From positions 62,001 through 126,000 of the forward strand of contig CAZXJO010000004.1 of the NCBI GenBank assembly GCA_964641155.1: a stretch of 64,000 nt of DNA, in the 5' to 3' direction. The notes below the pieces were generated by a model. It was not told the DNA's origin. It saw only the letters and a program-made list of their open reading frames with translations, and ran no database searches. How positions within the stretch are numbered: position 1 is the stretch's first letter; every line of letters begins with the position of its first letter. Positions 63,187 to 64,000 of the stretch are shown here, in pieces. The translations under genes and the position numbers were made by a program. Source of the DNA: DTCV01 sp964641155. Its GTDB lineage: Archaea > Thermoproteota > Thermoprotei_A > Sulfolobales > NBVN01.

Positions 63187-64000
63187 TTAGAGGAGTTCCG
63201 CTGCCCTACTCACCTTAACTAACTTACCTTCAAGTACTAAGTAGGTGTCCTCGAACTTAACACTCCCATATCCTGGGAGCATTATTGGGGTGTGGACGAA
63301 TGCTAGGGCCATACGCTCAGCTACGTTCTTAGCTCTATGCGCAGCTACTATAGTCGTTATGGGGAACTCCTCCGGCTGTAGTCCTACCCCGTGCACGTAT
63401 CCAAGGAGCCTGTTCCCGATCAGCCTGTATTTCCTGTAGACCTCGTCGAGGTCCCTCATGATCTCAGCGAAGATTACACCGGGCTTAGTGAGTTCGTAAG
63501 CCCTCTGGTAAACCTCCTTAGCACATTTCAATGCGTTTGAGATTGTTTCAGGTGGTGATGTACCTACGTAAGTGGTTGAGGATGTGTTGGCGTAGTAACC
63601 CCCGTAATCGGTTGCCACGACAACGGTTACTAAGGTGTTTGATGACACCTTAACATATTTTGAGGGCTCCGAATGTACCCTGGGGTGTGGTCCGCAGTTA
63701 ACGTAGATATGCGGTTCCTCACAACCCGACCTGAACGCCTCGTAGTAGGCTTCAGCAGCTATCTCAGTCTCTGAAACACCTACCCTAACGCTGTTGAGGG
63801 CCCTCTCCAACACTTTAGAGGCTAGGTCACCCGCCCTCCTAATACACTCAAGTTCGTAGTCATCCTTCACAGCCCTCAACTCACTCAGCACCGGGCCGAT
63901 GTCAACGACTTCGGCATCCCTGTTAGCCTTCTTGAATAACTCGTAGAGCAGTGAGTATGAATCTCTCTCAACCGAGAACACCATCCCAACCCTTTTAGCT
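63187..64000 (-). CDS. M24-fold (creatinase/aminopeptidase P-like) protein with lost metal ligands, 5' end off the window
   Basis: The frame continues in frame to the right edge, so the N-terminal part (usually ~100 residues) is missing. The fold is clear: LRAVKDDYELECIRRAG, VHGVGLQPEEFPI and VKFEDTYLVLEG. In true M24 peptidases two Asp, one His and two Glu hold two metals. Here the second Asp is Asn (YYANTSST), the TRT segment is changed and the first Glu region reads AFVHTPIMLPG, so at least two ligands are lost. It resembles creatinase-type or inactive members rather than a working Xaa-Pro peptidase. Confidence 0.72.
   Translation of the reverse strand, partial: AKRVGMVFSVERDSYSLLYELFKKANRDAEVVDIGPVLSELRAVKDDYELECIRRAGDLASKVLERALNSVRVGVSETEIAAEAYYEAFRSGCEEPHIYVNCGPHPRVHSEPSKYVKVSSNTLVTVVVATDYGGYYANTSSTTYVGTSPPETISNALKCAKEVYQRAYELTKPGVIFAEIMRDLDEVYRKYRLIGNRLLGYVHGVGLQPEEFPITTIVAAHRAKNVAERMALAFVHTPIMLPGYGSVKFEDTYLVLEGKLVKVSRAAELL

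Noticed and set aside
1..64000. CRISPR arrays, rRNA genes or intact insertion sequences
   Set aside because: No regularly spaced repeats, no rRNA-like conserved blocks and no intact transposase were seen on either strand.

Overview
The window is archaeal and most likely from a hyperthermophilic member of the Thermoproteota (Crenarchaeota). The evidence is a deoxyhypusine synthase, a KaiC/RadA-type ATPase, a DUF2070 membrane protein, a PolB2-type B-family polymerase, archaeal TATA boxes about 25 nt upstream of often leaderless starts, and frequent GTG and TTG starts. It comes from a draft assembly: there are two 100-N runs and one 10-N run, and both 100-N runs are flanked by duplicated contig ends. 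I cannot place the order.

Layout. 1-2.2 kb: TldD (cut by the window edge) and TldE/PmbA. 2.3-7.2 kb: a KaiC-like ATPase, then a minus-strand thiamine-precursor salvage operon (EcfA fusion, EcfT, YkoE-like S component, TenA) with a perfect palindrome at its promoter. 7.3-16.4 kb: housekeeping and metabolic genes (MFS transporter, hydroxyacid dehydrogenase, endonuclease III, HAD phosphatase, DUF1847, PTPS-like, MfnA-like decarboxylase, DUF2070, PfkB kinase). 16.46-19.2 kb: tRNA-Gly(CCC) followed by a decayed tyrosine recombinase, a nuclease-like fragment and a DNA methyltransferase, which reads as the relic of an element integrated at the tRNA gene. 19.2-29.7 kb: two-part UxaA-type dehydratase, deoxyhypusine synthase, DUF401 protein, an AT-rich patch with a methyltransferase split by an assembly gap, ZIP transporter, metallo-beta-lactamase fold protein, 2-hydroxyacid dehydrogenase and a class III aminotransferase.

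29.7-33.5 kb: a molybdopterin oxidoreductase, then rubrerythrin followed at once by a ferritin-like/encapsulin fusion, an iron-storage and oxidative-defence nanocompartment pair. 33.5-39.8 kb: a surface transglutaminase-like protein, a cyclase, and an overlapping three-gene unit (RecA-fold paralogue lacking Walker A, small helical protein, PolB2-type polymerase with a disrupted motif C), then a 2-hydroxyacid dehydrogenase. 40-43.3 kb: cupin, gene-poor stretch, a glycosyltransferase interrupted by a gap and an in-frame TGA, and two ferritin-like helical proteins. 43.5-47.4 kb: dimethylargininase-like enzyme beside an NhaC-type antiporter, a membrane serine protease and a YHS metal protein.

47.8-52.7 kb: a DUF438/PAS protein, a small HTH/zinc-ribbon regulator, a CopA-type ATPase whose metal-binding N-terminus lies upstream of any usable start, and SfsA. 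52.8-64 kb: queuosine-precursor-type transporter, TRAP-TAXI uptake pair, DUF998, a GNAT plus MLE/NSAR-type enolase pair, isochorismatase-family hydrolase, a CbiM/PDGLE/CbiQ/CbiO metal ECF transporter, and an M24-fold protein that has lost metal ligands and runs off the right edge. Recurring themes are metal and iron handling (four ferritin-like domains, ZIP, CopA, YHS, Cbi) and ECF/TRAP nutrient uptake. No CRISPR array, rRNA or intact insertion sequence was seen.
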